This document shows, one piece after another, positions 1 through 11,055 of a stretch of 64,000 nucleotides of DNA; position 1 is the stretch's first letter, and every line of letters begins with the position of its first letter. A program made the position numbers and the translations under genes. Under the pieces are notes generated by a model that was not told the DNA's origin, ran no database searches, and worked only from the letters and a program-made list of their open reading frames with translations. This stretch comes from Datisca glomerata (Eukaryota > Streptophyta > Magnoliopsida > Cucurbitales > Datiscaceae): positions 871,756 through 935,755 of the forward strand of contig QANY01011973.1 in NCBI GenBank assembly GCA_003255025.1, read 5' to 3'.

Positions 1-1539
1 GGCTTCCTTCTACGCAGCTTCCCGCTGCGCCTCACGCTCCTTCTCTTCCTGGTCGAAATCTTCTTCCTCTCGTTCTTACTCTAAAGACTCAGAGGAACTG
101 GTCTGGACTACTTGACAAAAATAAGGAACAAGGATCACAACAAGGATATCTCGAGGAACTTTTGTTGTAGAGGTTGAAGGGGCAATTGACTCGACGACCG
201 GAATATGTGTGACCGCGACCTCAACCTCTGTCCTTAGATCAATGAGATCTCTCTAGTCCCTTTCTAGAAAATAATAAGCCACATGAAGACAAGCTGTAAC
301 ATTTTTCAGATCAAATGGCCTCTTATTCAGGTTAGAATATGCACGAAGAAACAAGATACATATGACAAAAAAAAATAATAATAAAGAATAGGAAACAAGG
401 GGCTCAAGCTGCTTACTGAACTCCCCTAGAACCGAGGAGTGATCTAGCAGCCATCACCACCCCAATTCTCGCCAATCCAGATAGTCCCTTTGTCCTAGCC
501 TTTGTCCCCGGGCGGCAAATCAATGACTAAGCCCCTGGTTTCTCAGTGGCACGGGGGGCCACCGGACAGAGTACACGGTGCATATCTCATCCACTCATAT
601 GGACAAATTATTCCTCCTCTTGAGGGCTTTTATACCTAAAAGAATCTTATACGTACTAGGAGCATATTGCGAAGAAGCAAGACGAAGGGTACTAAAGAAT
701 TCCTGAAATAAAGGAGAAAAATGAAGTTTTAGTCCTAACGCTATATACATCTGGTACGGAGGATTACAAGGAAATGATTTGGGCATCTCATCCTCAAAAC
801 CACAAATAACGTCAGACGGGAAGGCATCTTTGTGACAGGTGATAAAACGATCAAATTTGTCCTGATTCCTAACATAGGACCGTAACCCAAAATGGTTTTT
901 CAGCCATAACTAAACTAAGAATAGAAGAAAATAGAAGACGCGAAGAAGAAGAGAAGAGATGAATAACTTACAGAGTAAGGATTAAACGTGAAGAAGAAAA
1001 TGTGGTTAATTAAGGCCATATATGGGTAGCGGACGCAAAAACCCAATTCAAAATGGTTAATGAAATTCAAAATAAATTTTTTACGGTAGACAAACGGGTG
1101 TATAGAAGGATAGATGACGAATGGATGCATCCAATCTGTTTGAAAGACAAGCCAGCAACGACATGGCAACTAGATAAAGGGGAACCCAGTGGATCATAAA
1201 TGCACATGATGTAAGAACCGTAAGATGAAGCAACGCATAGGGAATGAAAAAATAAAGCTCACAAGCACGCGTGTCACTATAGGGTAAAATAAAATTAAAA
1301 GTAATGGAATTTCCAAGGAGCATGTCAGCAACTCCAGGAATGAGGCAATGATGGTCACATTATCTCATTATTTAAATATATTTATAACCCTTCTTGCACA
1401 ACACTTAATGTTTTACAGAACAAAAGAAAATACCGAATTGATGAAAGCAGACCAAGAATAAACGTTCTCCAAAAATGGGGCGCGTATTAAGAAGTATTCA
1501 TTACACATTGACGAATATCGTCGAAGTGCAATGGGGGGA
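1..1539 (-). mobile_element. 3' internal part of a Tat/Retand-like gypsy element, antisense-ORF region
   Basis: This is the internal region of an LTR element whose LTR follows at 1540. The frame at 786-595 on the minus strand reads YIALGLKLHFSPLFQEFF and then SSQYAPSTYKILLGIKAL. It is clearly the same protein as the extra ORF of the complete element (42450 onward), and resembles the Pfam family called 'putative gypsy type transposon' (Transposase_28). Bases 1-240 read on the minus strand are rich in Glu, Arg and Gln codons, like the acidic tail of that ORF. A segment near 1081-1323 resembles the leader before the ORF in the complete copy. The orientation is the mirror image of the complete element, so gag-pol would lie on the plus strand, left of the window. 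No intact reading frame is seen. The family assignment is by eye. Confidence 0.7.
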
Positions 1540-2243
1540 TGAACAGGTAAAAAATACTTCACTGCCATGTGCAACAAAAGAAACTCACCCAAGACTCATT
1601 AGAAGTGTTGAGAAAGCAGAAACGGGAACCGACGTCCCGAGAATGTGAGATCATCACCTCTAGAATGAGAGTCGACATCTCGAGAATGGGAGATCATTGC
1701 CTCTAGAACGGGAGACTAACATCTCGAGAATGAAGAATCATCATCTCTAGAACGGGAAATCGGCGTCTCGAGAATGAGAGGTCATCGAGTCCAGAATGGG
1801 AGATCATCACATCTAGAACGGGAACCAGCATCTCGAGGACGGGAAATAATGACTTTTTGAATAGGACAGGACATCAGAGTGGAAATGAGGATTCAGATTG
1901 ACAGTCAATTGGTCATGATTGATTAGGTAAGATGCATCACTCGGACAAGGAAGATTGGTAAAGTCACTAAGTGACTCTGACTAATTGACTCAGAACCATA
2001 AGGAACTGCCATGTGGTAGCAATTGTTAGGGCGGCTGAGTGTGACAGATGAAAGATAAAGAAGAAAGGTGATTCCACGAATGAGTGTTATCTTAGGCTTG
2101 ACCTCATCTGATGCTTTGGTTATTATTTGACTCTTTTTAATAAAACTCATGTAATTAGAGGTCTATATAAAGCCAATCTACTCAATAAAATAGTACACTT
2201 GGAAGCTTTGAGAATTTTTGGAATTATCAAGCATCTATTTACA
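1540..2243 (+). repeat. 3' LTR of the partial gypsy element at the window start
   Basis: It begins TGAACAGGTAAAAAAT, the same terminus as the LTRs of the 40.8-51.2 kb element read on their minus strand, and ends near CTATTTACA (the exact end could be 2243-2250). The purine-rich CAATGGGGGGA just before 1540 fits a polypurine tract. U3 contains imperfect tandem copies (about 1632-1850) of a unit built on CTCGAGAATGGGAGATCAT and CTCTAGAACGGGA. A TATA box (TATATAAAG) lies at 2164-2172. Only one LTR is in the window, so the target duplication cannot be checked. Confidence 0.7.
1632..1850. repeat. tandem repeats in the LTR U3
   Basis: Alternating blocks of roughly 30-35 bp, one built on TCTCGAGAATGGGAGATCA and one on CTCTAGAACGGGAGA, occur about six times with substitutions. 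They lie upstream of the LTR TATA box, where enhancer-type repeats are often found in plant LTRs. An effect on transcription is an inference. Confidence 0.6.
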
Positions 2244-2299
2244 TTTCACAAATGATAATACAAGTTTGATCCTTATTTATATATTTTTCCTGATTTTTC

Positions 2300-4190
2300 T
2301 CAAAGTCTAAGAAAAATCCTTTTCAGTCGTCTTTTGCAAAAATGACTTCTTTGAATACTGAAGCGCCTTTGCAAAAGATGATTTTAATTATTTTCATTTG
2401 CAATTGAAATCGTCTTTTGCAAAGACGATTTCAGTGTTTATGCTTCCCTTTTCCCCATTTTTCAGACTTAACCCATTTCAAACCTGCATATCCATAAAAT
2501 CAAACTGCAGAATATCTTATAATCATATGTCCCGGTAGAAATGATAAACAACTTGCATTTTTAACAAATCATAAAAATATAAAGAGTAAAATCTGATTCA
2601 AAATACCATTTATAACTCTAAGATTATAAAAAAATACCAATACAAATCTAATATGATTATTCTAAAAATGTTTGTTACATAATACTAAAACTAAAAAATA
2701 TCAAACTAGTTCATCATGTTCCACACACTAGTCGGCGTCTTATTCTTTTAGGATGTCTTTTATATGTTTGTAATTGAGTTACTTATGACAGACCAATCCA
2801 AGTGAGTAAGGAAATATGAAGAGGGTTCATGCTCGAGTATTTCAGCTGAGGGGTCACAACATCATCATCCTCTTCAACCTGATCATCTTCATCAATGTTA
2901 ACATTACAAGCATCTATCTCTTCAAACTCTATCAAGAAAAAGCTACGTGGAGGGTTAGATGGATTCACATTGATGGTATATGCATCTTCACGTGGCAAAG
3001 AACTACTAGGTGCATTTTCTTGGACTGTAAGATACGTTTCATTTTCATGGAATGCAGAGCTCAGTGCATTATCATGTACCTCAAGTTCACACATGTTGTC
3101 ATCATACAAGTTTATGCTAGGACCTCATACATCTCTAACATGTTTTTATAAATATCATTCAATTGTATTTGGCGATGAAAATTGAAGTACAACACTAAAC
3201 ATCACATGTGCATCATTATTATTCTGTATAGAAAATTCTACATAGTTGAATGACCCAACACCTAGAGTAAGGGGATAAAAATAAACTATGTCCAAGTTTC
3301 AATGGAGGTGGTCAATTGACAATGCTTCACATAAGGTATGATAGAGATCATCAAAAGTAATCTCCTTATGAATCACAATTTATCTAAGAAACTCCATTTG
3401 CGCCGACAACTACCTTAGCATTCATGTAATATAAAACTACCATAGACATTTTTCCCATTTATCAACCTACTAACCAATACCCAAAAATTTCAGAACTAAA
3501 TCTAGAATTCAACAATAAATCTACAAATTAAAAGTTGATAACTACAATTACAGTTTGGAAGTTTTTATCAACACATAATTGAGAAATTCTCTACAAATTA
3601 ATACTTTTACTTAAAATTCCATAACCCACCACAACACTTTAATAAATAAAATTTCAAAAATTAAAATCTAGGGTCTAAGAGATGCAATGAGAGAGAGAGA
3701 CATTACAATTTTGGCGGAACATATCATACAAGATTCATAAAAAATGAACAATTTCAAGAATTTAATAACATATTTAAGAGATCAAATGAGTTAGAAATAT
3801 ACTTAGGGCTTGAGGAGCTCTTACTTGTGATTTGAGACATTGAGAATTTTTGTGTGGATGAGAGTGAGATAGGAGTGAGAGGAGGTTAATGCCGGCAAAA
3901 TACGGTCAACTCTGGTGAAATCGGCTGCGAAAAGACGGTGAGGGGAGGGGAATGGTTCGGTCGTCGAAGAGGGAGGGAGAAGTGAAAAATAGGGGTACTT
4001 TGCTACTGCTTTCGTGTGAAATCGCGGGCTGCGATCTTAAGTAAGGACACAGTGAAATCGTCTTTGCAAATAACGATTTTCACTTCACGGAAATCATCTT
4101 TATAAAAGATGATTTCCTACGTGACGTTATCGAGGCCACATCCACACGAATCGTCTTTTGTGAAGATGACTTTGCGTGAACTGTCTAAAA
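2300..4190. mobile_element. decayed DNA transposon with hairpin ends, Mutator-like remnant
   Basis: Both ends carry copies of one palindromic motif (GAAATCGTCTTTTGC with its complement, 2406-2432, and diverged forms at 2330-2400). At the right end are 4033-4075, 4090-4116 and 4140-4175. Between them the minus strand (3420-2760) reads a broken protein with ITFDDLYHTLCEALSIDHLH, VYFYPLTLGVGSFNYVEF and then an acidic stretch (EFEEIDACNVNIDEDDQ). This layout resembles the N-terminal region of plant Mutator-like transposases. Stops interrupt it and no DDE core or SWIM finger is present, so this is a non-autonomous relic. The boundaries are approximate and the MULE assignment is tentative. Confidence 0.45.
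2783..3420 (-). pseudogene. MULE-type transposase N-terminal fragment
   Basis: Read on the minus strand, 3420-3170 gives a short-motif domain with DDLYHTLCEALSIDHLH and VGSFNYVEFSIQNNND. A stop codon follows, then an open 108-codon stretch (3109-2783) rich in Asp, Glu and Asn. Plant MuDR-type proteins have this order: a compact N-terminal domain, then an acidic low-complexity linker before the transposase core. The core is missing. It lies inside the hairpin-ended element at 2300-4190 and looks non-functional. Confidence 0.35.
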
Positions 4191-4805
4191 GTACCTTACT
4201 TTTAGAATTAATTTCAAAACGACTGTATTTTTATCATTTTTCTAAAGAATGGTACTCTTATAAAAAAAATCCATTGGTTTTGCAGACAACTACGGCATGT
4301 TTAACCTTAAAAAAAGTTTTTTTCTCGCAGGATTAGTTGTATAATTAATACATGATTACTCCAAAGGAGCAGAGTTGCATATTTCACCTTGCAAGTTAAT
4401 TCATTTTCTTAAAAGATTGAATGGTAAAATGCACCTTTTGTTCTTCCAAATCTAATTTGATTTCCTCCGTAGACGTTTAATATTTTTTAATACAATCAAG
4501 TATTTCTCGAAGTCTCAAATCTTGAACCCGCTTGTGTTTTTAGTAATCTGAAAGTTTTTTTTATTAATATTCAGCTGTATTTCAGTTGTCTTGGTCATTG
4601 ATAATAAATTTGAGACTAACAAAAGAATAGAGTTGTAAAATTATTTGAGAGATTGGCAAATTACAAAAACAAAACTAAAATCATAGTAAATATATAGACT
4701 AAAAAGTGGTTTTGCCCCATTTGGTTGTGGTATATGTTGTCTGAGGTTTAGTTACAACAACGCATTTTGAATGTTACGACGACATCATTATAATCGACGG
4801 AGGGA

Positions 4806-4865
4806 TTGACAGTTTACTTTAGACTAAGTTGCAAAATTGACAGTTTACTTTAGACTAAGTTGCAA
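4806..4865. repeat. 30-bp tandem duplication
   Basis: Two nearly identical copies of a unit starting TTGACAGTTTACTTTAGACT lie head to tail. The rest of 4190-5190 is AT-rich with nothing recognisable. Confidence 0.75.
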
Positions 4866-5465
4866 TTTTTTGTTTAGTTTAGAGTTATAGTATAACGTTT
4901 TAAAATTCAAAATTTACAGGTGAAATTTTTTTTAAAGTAAATTTTAATTTTAAAAAATATGAAAAATGTCAAATGGTGACATAATAATAAGATCAGACCC
5001 TACCAACAAAGTGTGGAATTAATTTGGCAAAAATTTCCACAACCATCCGCGTAAGAAGATACTTTATATCTCTGTTTTTTTCCTTTTTGGTGCAAATAAT
5101 TTTAACTATTCGCCATTCGGGCCCTCGCTGAACTTAGTCAGCATCCTGATTCTTGATCCAAAAAGCAAAAGTTTTGGATGTTTGCTTCTTCTTCTTCTTC
5201 TCCTTAAGTTGATTCTCCAAGTTTGTTTCTCACTAAAACTCGGTTGATCCGTCAAAATTTCGTTTTTTTTCAAGAATTTCAGGAAGAATGTATCTTGTCG
5301 TCAATAGTTTTCCATTCATACTGTTGAAATAACTCTTCCACTGTTAGGAAGGTATAGCAAATAGATAAAAAGGGGGTCTTTGTGAAGAATTTCTGAGCTT
5401 CACATTTCAGCCATCTTCTTTCCTCTTTTTTTTTCCTTTCGGCCAAAAGAAAGTGACAGTGAAAC

Positions 5466-8400
5466 ATGTCCCGGACACAGACAAGTTCCGGTGATCAGGG
5501 TGCTGATGATGGTGACAGCACCACTACCTCCAGCATCCAAACTACCACCACTACTTTGCGAAGTAATCTTCGGGTACAATACTTCTGTATGCGCTTCATC
5601 AATCAGCTCAAGAGAACCAGAAAGCTCCTGGTCAAACAACTAAGCAGAGCCTCATCAGCTCGATCCTATCATGCTATTGATATAGTAACTTCCGACAATG
5701 AAGGAGATAAAGATGAACAAGTCGAAGAAGATCCTCAAGAGCTTCTTCGTCGAATTGTAATAGAGAAAAATTTGGACTTGCTCAAGGAATTCGGTGGTGT
5801 AGAGCGTGTTCTTTCTCTTCTGGCTTCTGGGTCAGAGCCAGAGGTAAATTTTTTTTTTAATTTTAGACAGACATAACAAGATTTTCATTCTAAAGCTCCA
5901 ATTTTATCACAACCATGTGAAGAATCTTGCTGTTCCTTTATTCTTTAGGGGACTGCAAGTAACGCTGAACAGGATTCAAAAAATTGCGGCAGCAACCAAA
6001 TTCATTTTCAAAGGAAAGGCTTTTTGCAGTTCCTGCTCAACTCCTTCAACAGCTACACAGTCTTTCTCCTCTTTATCTCAGCTGGGTTTTCTTTCGCCAT
6101 TGAAATCATGGAGCAGGGTCCCAAATATGGATGGCTTGATGGTGTCGTAATACTGGTTGTCGTCATTGTGCTCGTGGCTTTTCCTTCGGTGACGAACTTT
6201 TACCAGGAAAGGAAGATGGAGAAGAAGACGTTGAAAGATAGGACAAATTAGAAGTTACTGTGGAAAGAAGTGGAGAGTCTAAGAGAATTTCGATCTGTGA
6301 TGTTGTGGTGGGCGATAGAGTACATCTCAAGAAAGACGACCGTGTTCCAGCAGATGGGTTGTTCTTAAGAGGTGAAGATCTGATGTTGGATGAGGTTTTT
6401 AACCCAAAAGTTGATCTTGAGAATAACCCTTTTATGCTCTCTGGCTCTAAGGTTATAAATGGTCATGGCTGCATGATTGTGACCAGTGTTGGTGCCGATA
6501 CAGCTTTAGGTGAAGGGCTAACTTGGGTCACAAGTGATCTTGTTATGAAGACGGTGTTGCAATCTGAGATGGATAAACCATACAATTTCATGGATAAGCT
6601 TGCTCTTTCCGTATCTATATTAATTGCTGCTGTGATACTGATACGCCTTGTGTGTGGGAATCATGGCATTCACAATGACTTGCCAGAACTGAAAGGAGAA
6701 ACAAAATTAGAGATGATGATGAAGATATTTCAGAAAATTGTGATCAGACCTCAGTGGAGTGTTTCCAGCTTGGTTGGTGTTCTTGCGGCAGTTGTAATAG
6801 GAATACAACATGGTATGCCTTTTGTGATCTCAATTTCCCTCTGTTACTGGAACAAAAAGGTCCAATTGAATGAAAGGTACCCTCCGCTGGAACAAAAAGA
6901 TCTGAATCTGTCAGCTTGTGCTACTATGGGCATTGTTTCAGTCATATGTGTGGATGTTACCGGAGCATTGTTCTGCAACAAAAATGTTAAGGAATTTTGG
7001 ATTGGAGAGGAAGATGTGAACACAAATACGGATGCTGAGATCCACGAAACTGTTCGTGAGACTCTCGATCGAGCAATCAGTGTGTCAGTCATTCCGGGGA
7101 AGGCTCATGTTGGTCCTGTAAATGATTTGCTAATTTCATGGGCAAATTCACGGTGGGATCTAAAGGTAGAACCTCAGAATAGAAAGATTGACATCATTGA
7201 GCATAGAAAACTAAACTCCACCTACCATGGTTCAGGGCTTTTGATTAGGAAAACTGTGGACAATGAACCAAAATTGCACTTGCATTTCGAAGGAGCCGCG
7301 TCTACGATATTGGAGAAGTGCTCACACTACTATGACATTAGAGGCGGAATTCACGCCATGGAAGATCAGAAAAGTACTTTTGAAAAAGTGATTCGAGAGA
7401 TGGAGCTAAAAGGTCTTAGACCCATTGCATTCGCTTGTAAACAAACACATGTCCCAGAAATCAAAGAAGATGGATGGGATTTGTTAGCATTAGTAGGTCT
7501 GAAGTACCAATGTGAAGATGTCATGAGAAAAGCAGTGAGAGATCTAACAGATGCTGGAGTAAACATAATACTTGTGTCGGAGGACGAGCTCCCTGTGGTG
7601 AAAGCCATAGCTAGTGAACTAGGAATATTCAAGTGTAGCTCAACTGATAACATAGCAATTGAAGGAACAGAAATGAGAGAACTGATGAATAGTGCATTTG
7701 CGGAGAAGCTTACGGTAATGGGAAGTGTCCTCCCTGAGCATAAGCTTCTCTTGGTAGAGCACTTGCAAAAGGAAGGGAGCAAAGTTGCATTCGTTGGAGG
7801 CTTAATGACGAGCGATATCCCGACACTAAGAAAAGCTGATGTGGGTGTGACCGAGGTAGGCCGAAGCACGGAACTAGCTGGAAGAATCTCCGACATCGAC
7901 GTTGAAAGTATTAGTTCATTAGCCCGAATTCAGAAGTGTGGGAGATGGGCTTGTCGTAACATTCAAAATTTCTATCAAATTCAGCTCACTTCTTGCGTAT
8001 CCGGGTTGTTGATAGTTTTGATCTCGACAATGTGTTCAGGAGGATCCCCGTTAAATGCAATCGAGGTGATTTGGGTGAACCTGATCTTGTGCATACTTGG
8101 TGGCCTGATGATGGTAATGCAGCTTAAAGATGATGTATTAAAATCTCCATTCATGACTAAAGTAATGTTAAAGAACATAGCAGTTCAGGTAATATACCAG
8201 GCTTTTGTTCTGCTTATGATTGACTATGTGGGACAAAGCATGCCCGGCATGAGCGAAGAAGACGTTCGACAAACCGTGATTTTCAACACTTTCACTCTCT
8301 GCCAGATCTTCAATCTATTCAACACCATGGAGATAGTAAACTGGGAATTCTTCAAGATTGTCCTTTCTAGCTACTGGTTTTTGGTGGCTTTGGGAGGTAT

Positions 8401-8647
8401 CATTGTCATGCAGGTGATGATAATTCAGATTGGAGGAAGCATTTTGAGGAATAATATGACTGGTTTGGCCAGGTTAAGTGGAGTGCAATGGCTCATTTGC
8501 TTGCTTGTTGCAGTACTTCCATGGAGATTAGAGTGGCTTCTCAACAAACTTCTACTCATTCTTCATAAATCGTGTTCTGATTTCCTGTTGGCCATGCCAT
8601 TGTTGCTCTGTCAAACTCGAGATGAGGACATCTGTAAATGTGAATAG
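5466..8647 (+). pseudogene. ACA12/13-type P2B Ca2+-ATPase relative with eroded catalytic motifs
   Basis: Exon 1 is 5466-5843 (126 codons). The intron is 5844-5948 (GT-AG, phase 0). Exon 2 runs 5949-8647. Joined length would be about 1025 aa, the usual size for autoinhibited plasma-membrane Ca2+-ATPases. The N-terminus (LKEFGGVERVLSLLASGSEPE), the actuator lead-in (ISICDVVVGDRVHLKKDD, then VPADGLFLRGEDL) and the C-terminal membrane helices are ACA-like. Key sites are gone. The phosphorylation loop DKTGTLT reads DVTGALF (Asp codon 6953-6955 kept, Lys lost). M4 PEGLP reads QHGMP (6806-6820). TGES is replaced by NPKVD near 6400. The hinge GDGxND reads GGLMTSDIP (near 7795). The frame also breaks near 6240: upstream reads KDRTN-stop (6249-6251), and the conserved text resumes one frame over as KLEVTVERS. 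It is either a pseudogene or a transport-dead paralogue; 795 open codons after the break are unusual for a dead gene. Confidence 0.85.
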
Positions 8648-9089
8648 AAATAATTAAATAATTCTTTCTTTCTTTATCAGATGATGACTAACTTTTACTT
8701 ACAAAAACAGACTTTGGATGATGTTTGATAAATTACAAGGCTTTGGTAGCCGCAGTTCTATTAATTTTCATTTTTTCTGTTACTCTAATTAATGTAATTA
8801 GCTTATTATATGATGAAGATGAGAAGTTCTGAGTTCAAATCTCATTTTCCTGTAATTTGTTTTACTCAAAAGCTCTTGTATTGTTTATGATGTAATGGAT
8901 TAAAAAATAAATGACTTAGAACTATTTAAAAAAAAACTTTGCTTAATTTTTGCATTCAGACAATTTGAGCCGTTGAAATAAAACACCGACGAGATCTGAT
9001 CGTTTAACATATCTAAATAGGAGGTGATCCATACCGTTTATTTGGAACAATATTTTGCGTGGCTTGTGTTTAAAGCCCCACAAAGATCT
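8648..9089. other. intergenic, 3' flank of the ATPase-like gene
   Basis: AT-rich sequence that probably holds the 3' UTR and the poly(A) region of the upstream gene. AATAAA-like motifs lie near 8905. Nothing else is recognised. Confidence 0.4.
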
Positions 9090-9234
9090 ACGTGCCATGT
9101 GGCAAAACAATAACCACAGCTCTGTTTTAATTATGAAAAATGTACATGGAAATCCGTCTTCAATCTGAGAACCAATAGGATGCTGCTGATGTGTAGATAT
9201 CCTGATCTACTATATCCTTTCATTCCAAATATAA
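9090..9234 (+). promoter_or_regulatory. LHCB2 promoter elements
   Basis: Within 250 bp of the LHCB2 start codon are an ACGTG core followed by CCATGTGG (9090-9102), a CCAAT box (9172-9176), an AGATATC light/circadian-type motif (9195-9201) and a TATA-like AAATATAA (9227-9234). The spacing fits a plant light-harvesting gene promoter. The motifs are read from sequence; their activity is inferred. Confidence 0.45.
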
Positions 9235-9333
9235 CCCACCTTCCTCTCCTTAATCCTTCATAGGCTTCTTCTCCTCACCATTTCCATTAACAACCGTTGT
9301 ATAACATCTACAACTGAGAAGCTGAACTTTAAC

Positions 9334-10479
9334 ATGGCTACCTCTGCCATTCAACAGTCTGCCTTTGCCGGCCAGACCGCCTTGAAGCAGTCAAATGAGC
9401 TCGTTAGAAAGGTCGGTGCTTCCGGCGGCCGCATTACCATGCGGAGGACGGTAAAAAGTGCTCCACAAAGTATTTGGTAATTCATTTTCTATAGTCTTCT
9501 AATGATATATACACAGTGGATTATGACTTATGAGCCTCAATATAGTATATGGTGTTCAATGGTACTATGATGTGACAGTTTATCATGGTGATACGCCTCA
9601 TGCTATACAGCATATTTGTATTTAACCAGACGCTGAAAAAATCATGACAATCATGCACTAACGTAATGCAAACATGCTTGACAATCTTTTCTAGTTCAAT
9701 ATGTGGATTTACATTGTCATATAAGATTAATGTTAATAGCTGTCAAATAAGAGAGAGGAAATGTTTCACAAACTTGATGGCCAACACTATCAAATTGATC
9801 AAAATAATCTAACGATGATAAAAACAGGTATGGCCCAGACCGTCCAAAGTACTTGGGACCATTCTCTGAGCAAACCCCATCTTACCTGACCGGTGAGTTT
9901 CCTGGAGACTATGGATGGGACACCGCTGGTTTGTCAGCAGACCCCGAGACATTCGCCAAGAACCGTGAGCTTGAGGTGATTCACAGCAGATGGGCTATGC
10001 TTGGTGCATTGGGTTGTGTCTTCCCTGAAATACTTTCAAAGAATGGCATCAAGTTCGGTGAGGCCGTTTGGTTCAAGGCTGGTGCTCAAATCTTCTCCGA
10101 GGGTGGTCTCGATTATCTCGGAAACCCTAACCTTGTTCATGCTCAGAGCATCTTAGCAATCTGGGCTGTCCAGGTTGTGCTCATGGGATTCGTTGAAGGT
10201 TACAGGGTTGGTGGTGGTCCACTTGGTGAAGGACTTGACCCCCTTTATCCCGGTGGTGCCTTCGATCCCCTTGGATTGGCAGATGACCCAGATGCATTTG
10301 CTGAATTGAAAGTGAAGGAGCTTAAGAACGGCCGGCTGGCAATGTTCTCCATGTTCGGTTTCTTCGTTCAGGCTATTGTTACCGGGAAGGGTCCAGTCGA
10401 GAACCTTTTCGACCATGTTGCTGATCCTGTGGCAAACAATGCTTGGGCTTATGCTACTAACTTTGTCCCCGGAAAATGA
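9334..10479 (+). CDS. LHCB2: Chlorophyll a/b-binding protein, LHCII type II
   Basis: Exon 1 is 9334-9476 and exon 2 is 9828-10479. The 351-bp GT-AG intron splits the Trp codon of [15 protein letters not shown]. The product has 264 aa, against 265 for Arabidopsis Lhcb2. It begins [18 protein letters not shown], a chloroplast transit peptide, followed by the mature N-terminus RRTVKS with the phosphorylatable Thr used in state transitions. All three membrane helices are intact: helix B with [17 protein letters not shown], helix C with [20 protein letters not shown] and helix A with [19 protein letters not shown]. The chlorophyll ligands in these helices are present. The C-terminus [10 protein letters not shown] is typical. 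It is a component of the trimeric photosystem II antenna in the thylakoid. The gene looks fully functional. Confidence 0.97.
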
Positions 10480-10671
10480 AGAAACCAGACGTATTGCTTT
10501 CAGATGTAACATTATTACCCTATCCACCTGTTTTCCTTGATTGTAGAAACTGCTTGTATTGAATATAATCACTAAAGTTCCAGTTTTTTTCTATGCTTTC
10601 TGTTGTTCTTCTTCATATACACATTTCCCCAAAACTTGACCATGCTTCCCTGCAATAGATATATAGTAGTT

Positions 10672-10986
10672 TTTAACAAGATCAGTAAAAGATGCCTTCT
10701 TTCCACATCAAAATGTTTAAAACGTAGCAAGATCAGTAAATGATGTGTTCTTTTTTCCACATGAAAATGTTTAAAACAAGCAAGATCAGTAGAAGATGTG
10801 TTCTTTCCACATGAAAATGTTTGAGACATAGCAAGATCAGTAAAAGAAGTGTTCTTTCCACATGACAATGTTTGAACCACAGCAAGATTAGTAAAAGATG
10901 TGTTTTTTTCCACATGAAAATGTTTAGAACATATCAAGATCAGTAAAATATGTGTTCTTTCCACATAAAAGGATTGTTTAAAACAT
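10672..10986. repeat. minisatellite, about six copies of a 52-bp unit
   Basis: The motif GCAAGATCAGTAAAAGATGT recurs at about 10675, 10726, 10780, 10831, 10882 and 10934, always followed by TTCTTTCCACATGAAAATGT. Intervals are 51-54 bp. It fills the gap between two convergent genes. The minus strand stays open through several copies and would encode a repeat of LLILLCFKHFHVER type, which I treat as a by-product of the repeat. Confidence 0.85.
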
Positions 10987-11055
10987 AGAAGAGGTTTTAT
11001 TACCTACATGAGCGCAGCAAGATTAGCAATACACACAACAGGCAGTGAGCAAGGC

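Noticed and set aside
7366..7896. 176-codon minus-strand frame within the ATPase-like gene
   Set aside because: Shadow of the long plus-strand frame, which has clear P-type ATPase similarity.
10572..10964. 130-codon minus-strand frame
   Set aside because: It merely reads through the 52-bp minisatellite and has no initiation context or homology.
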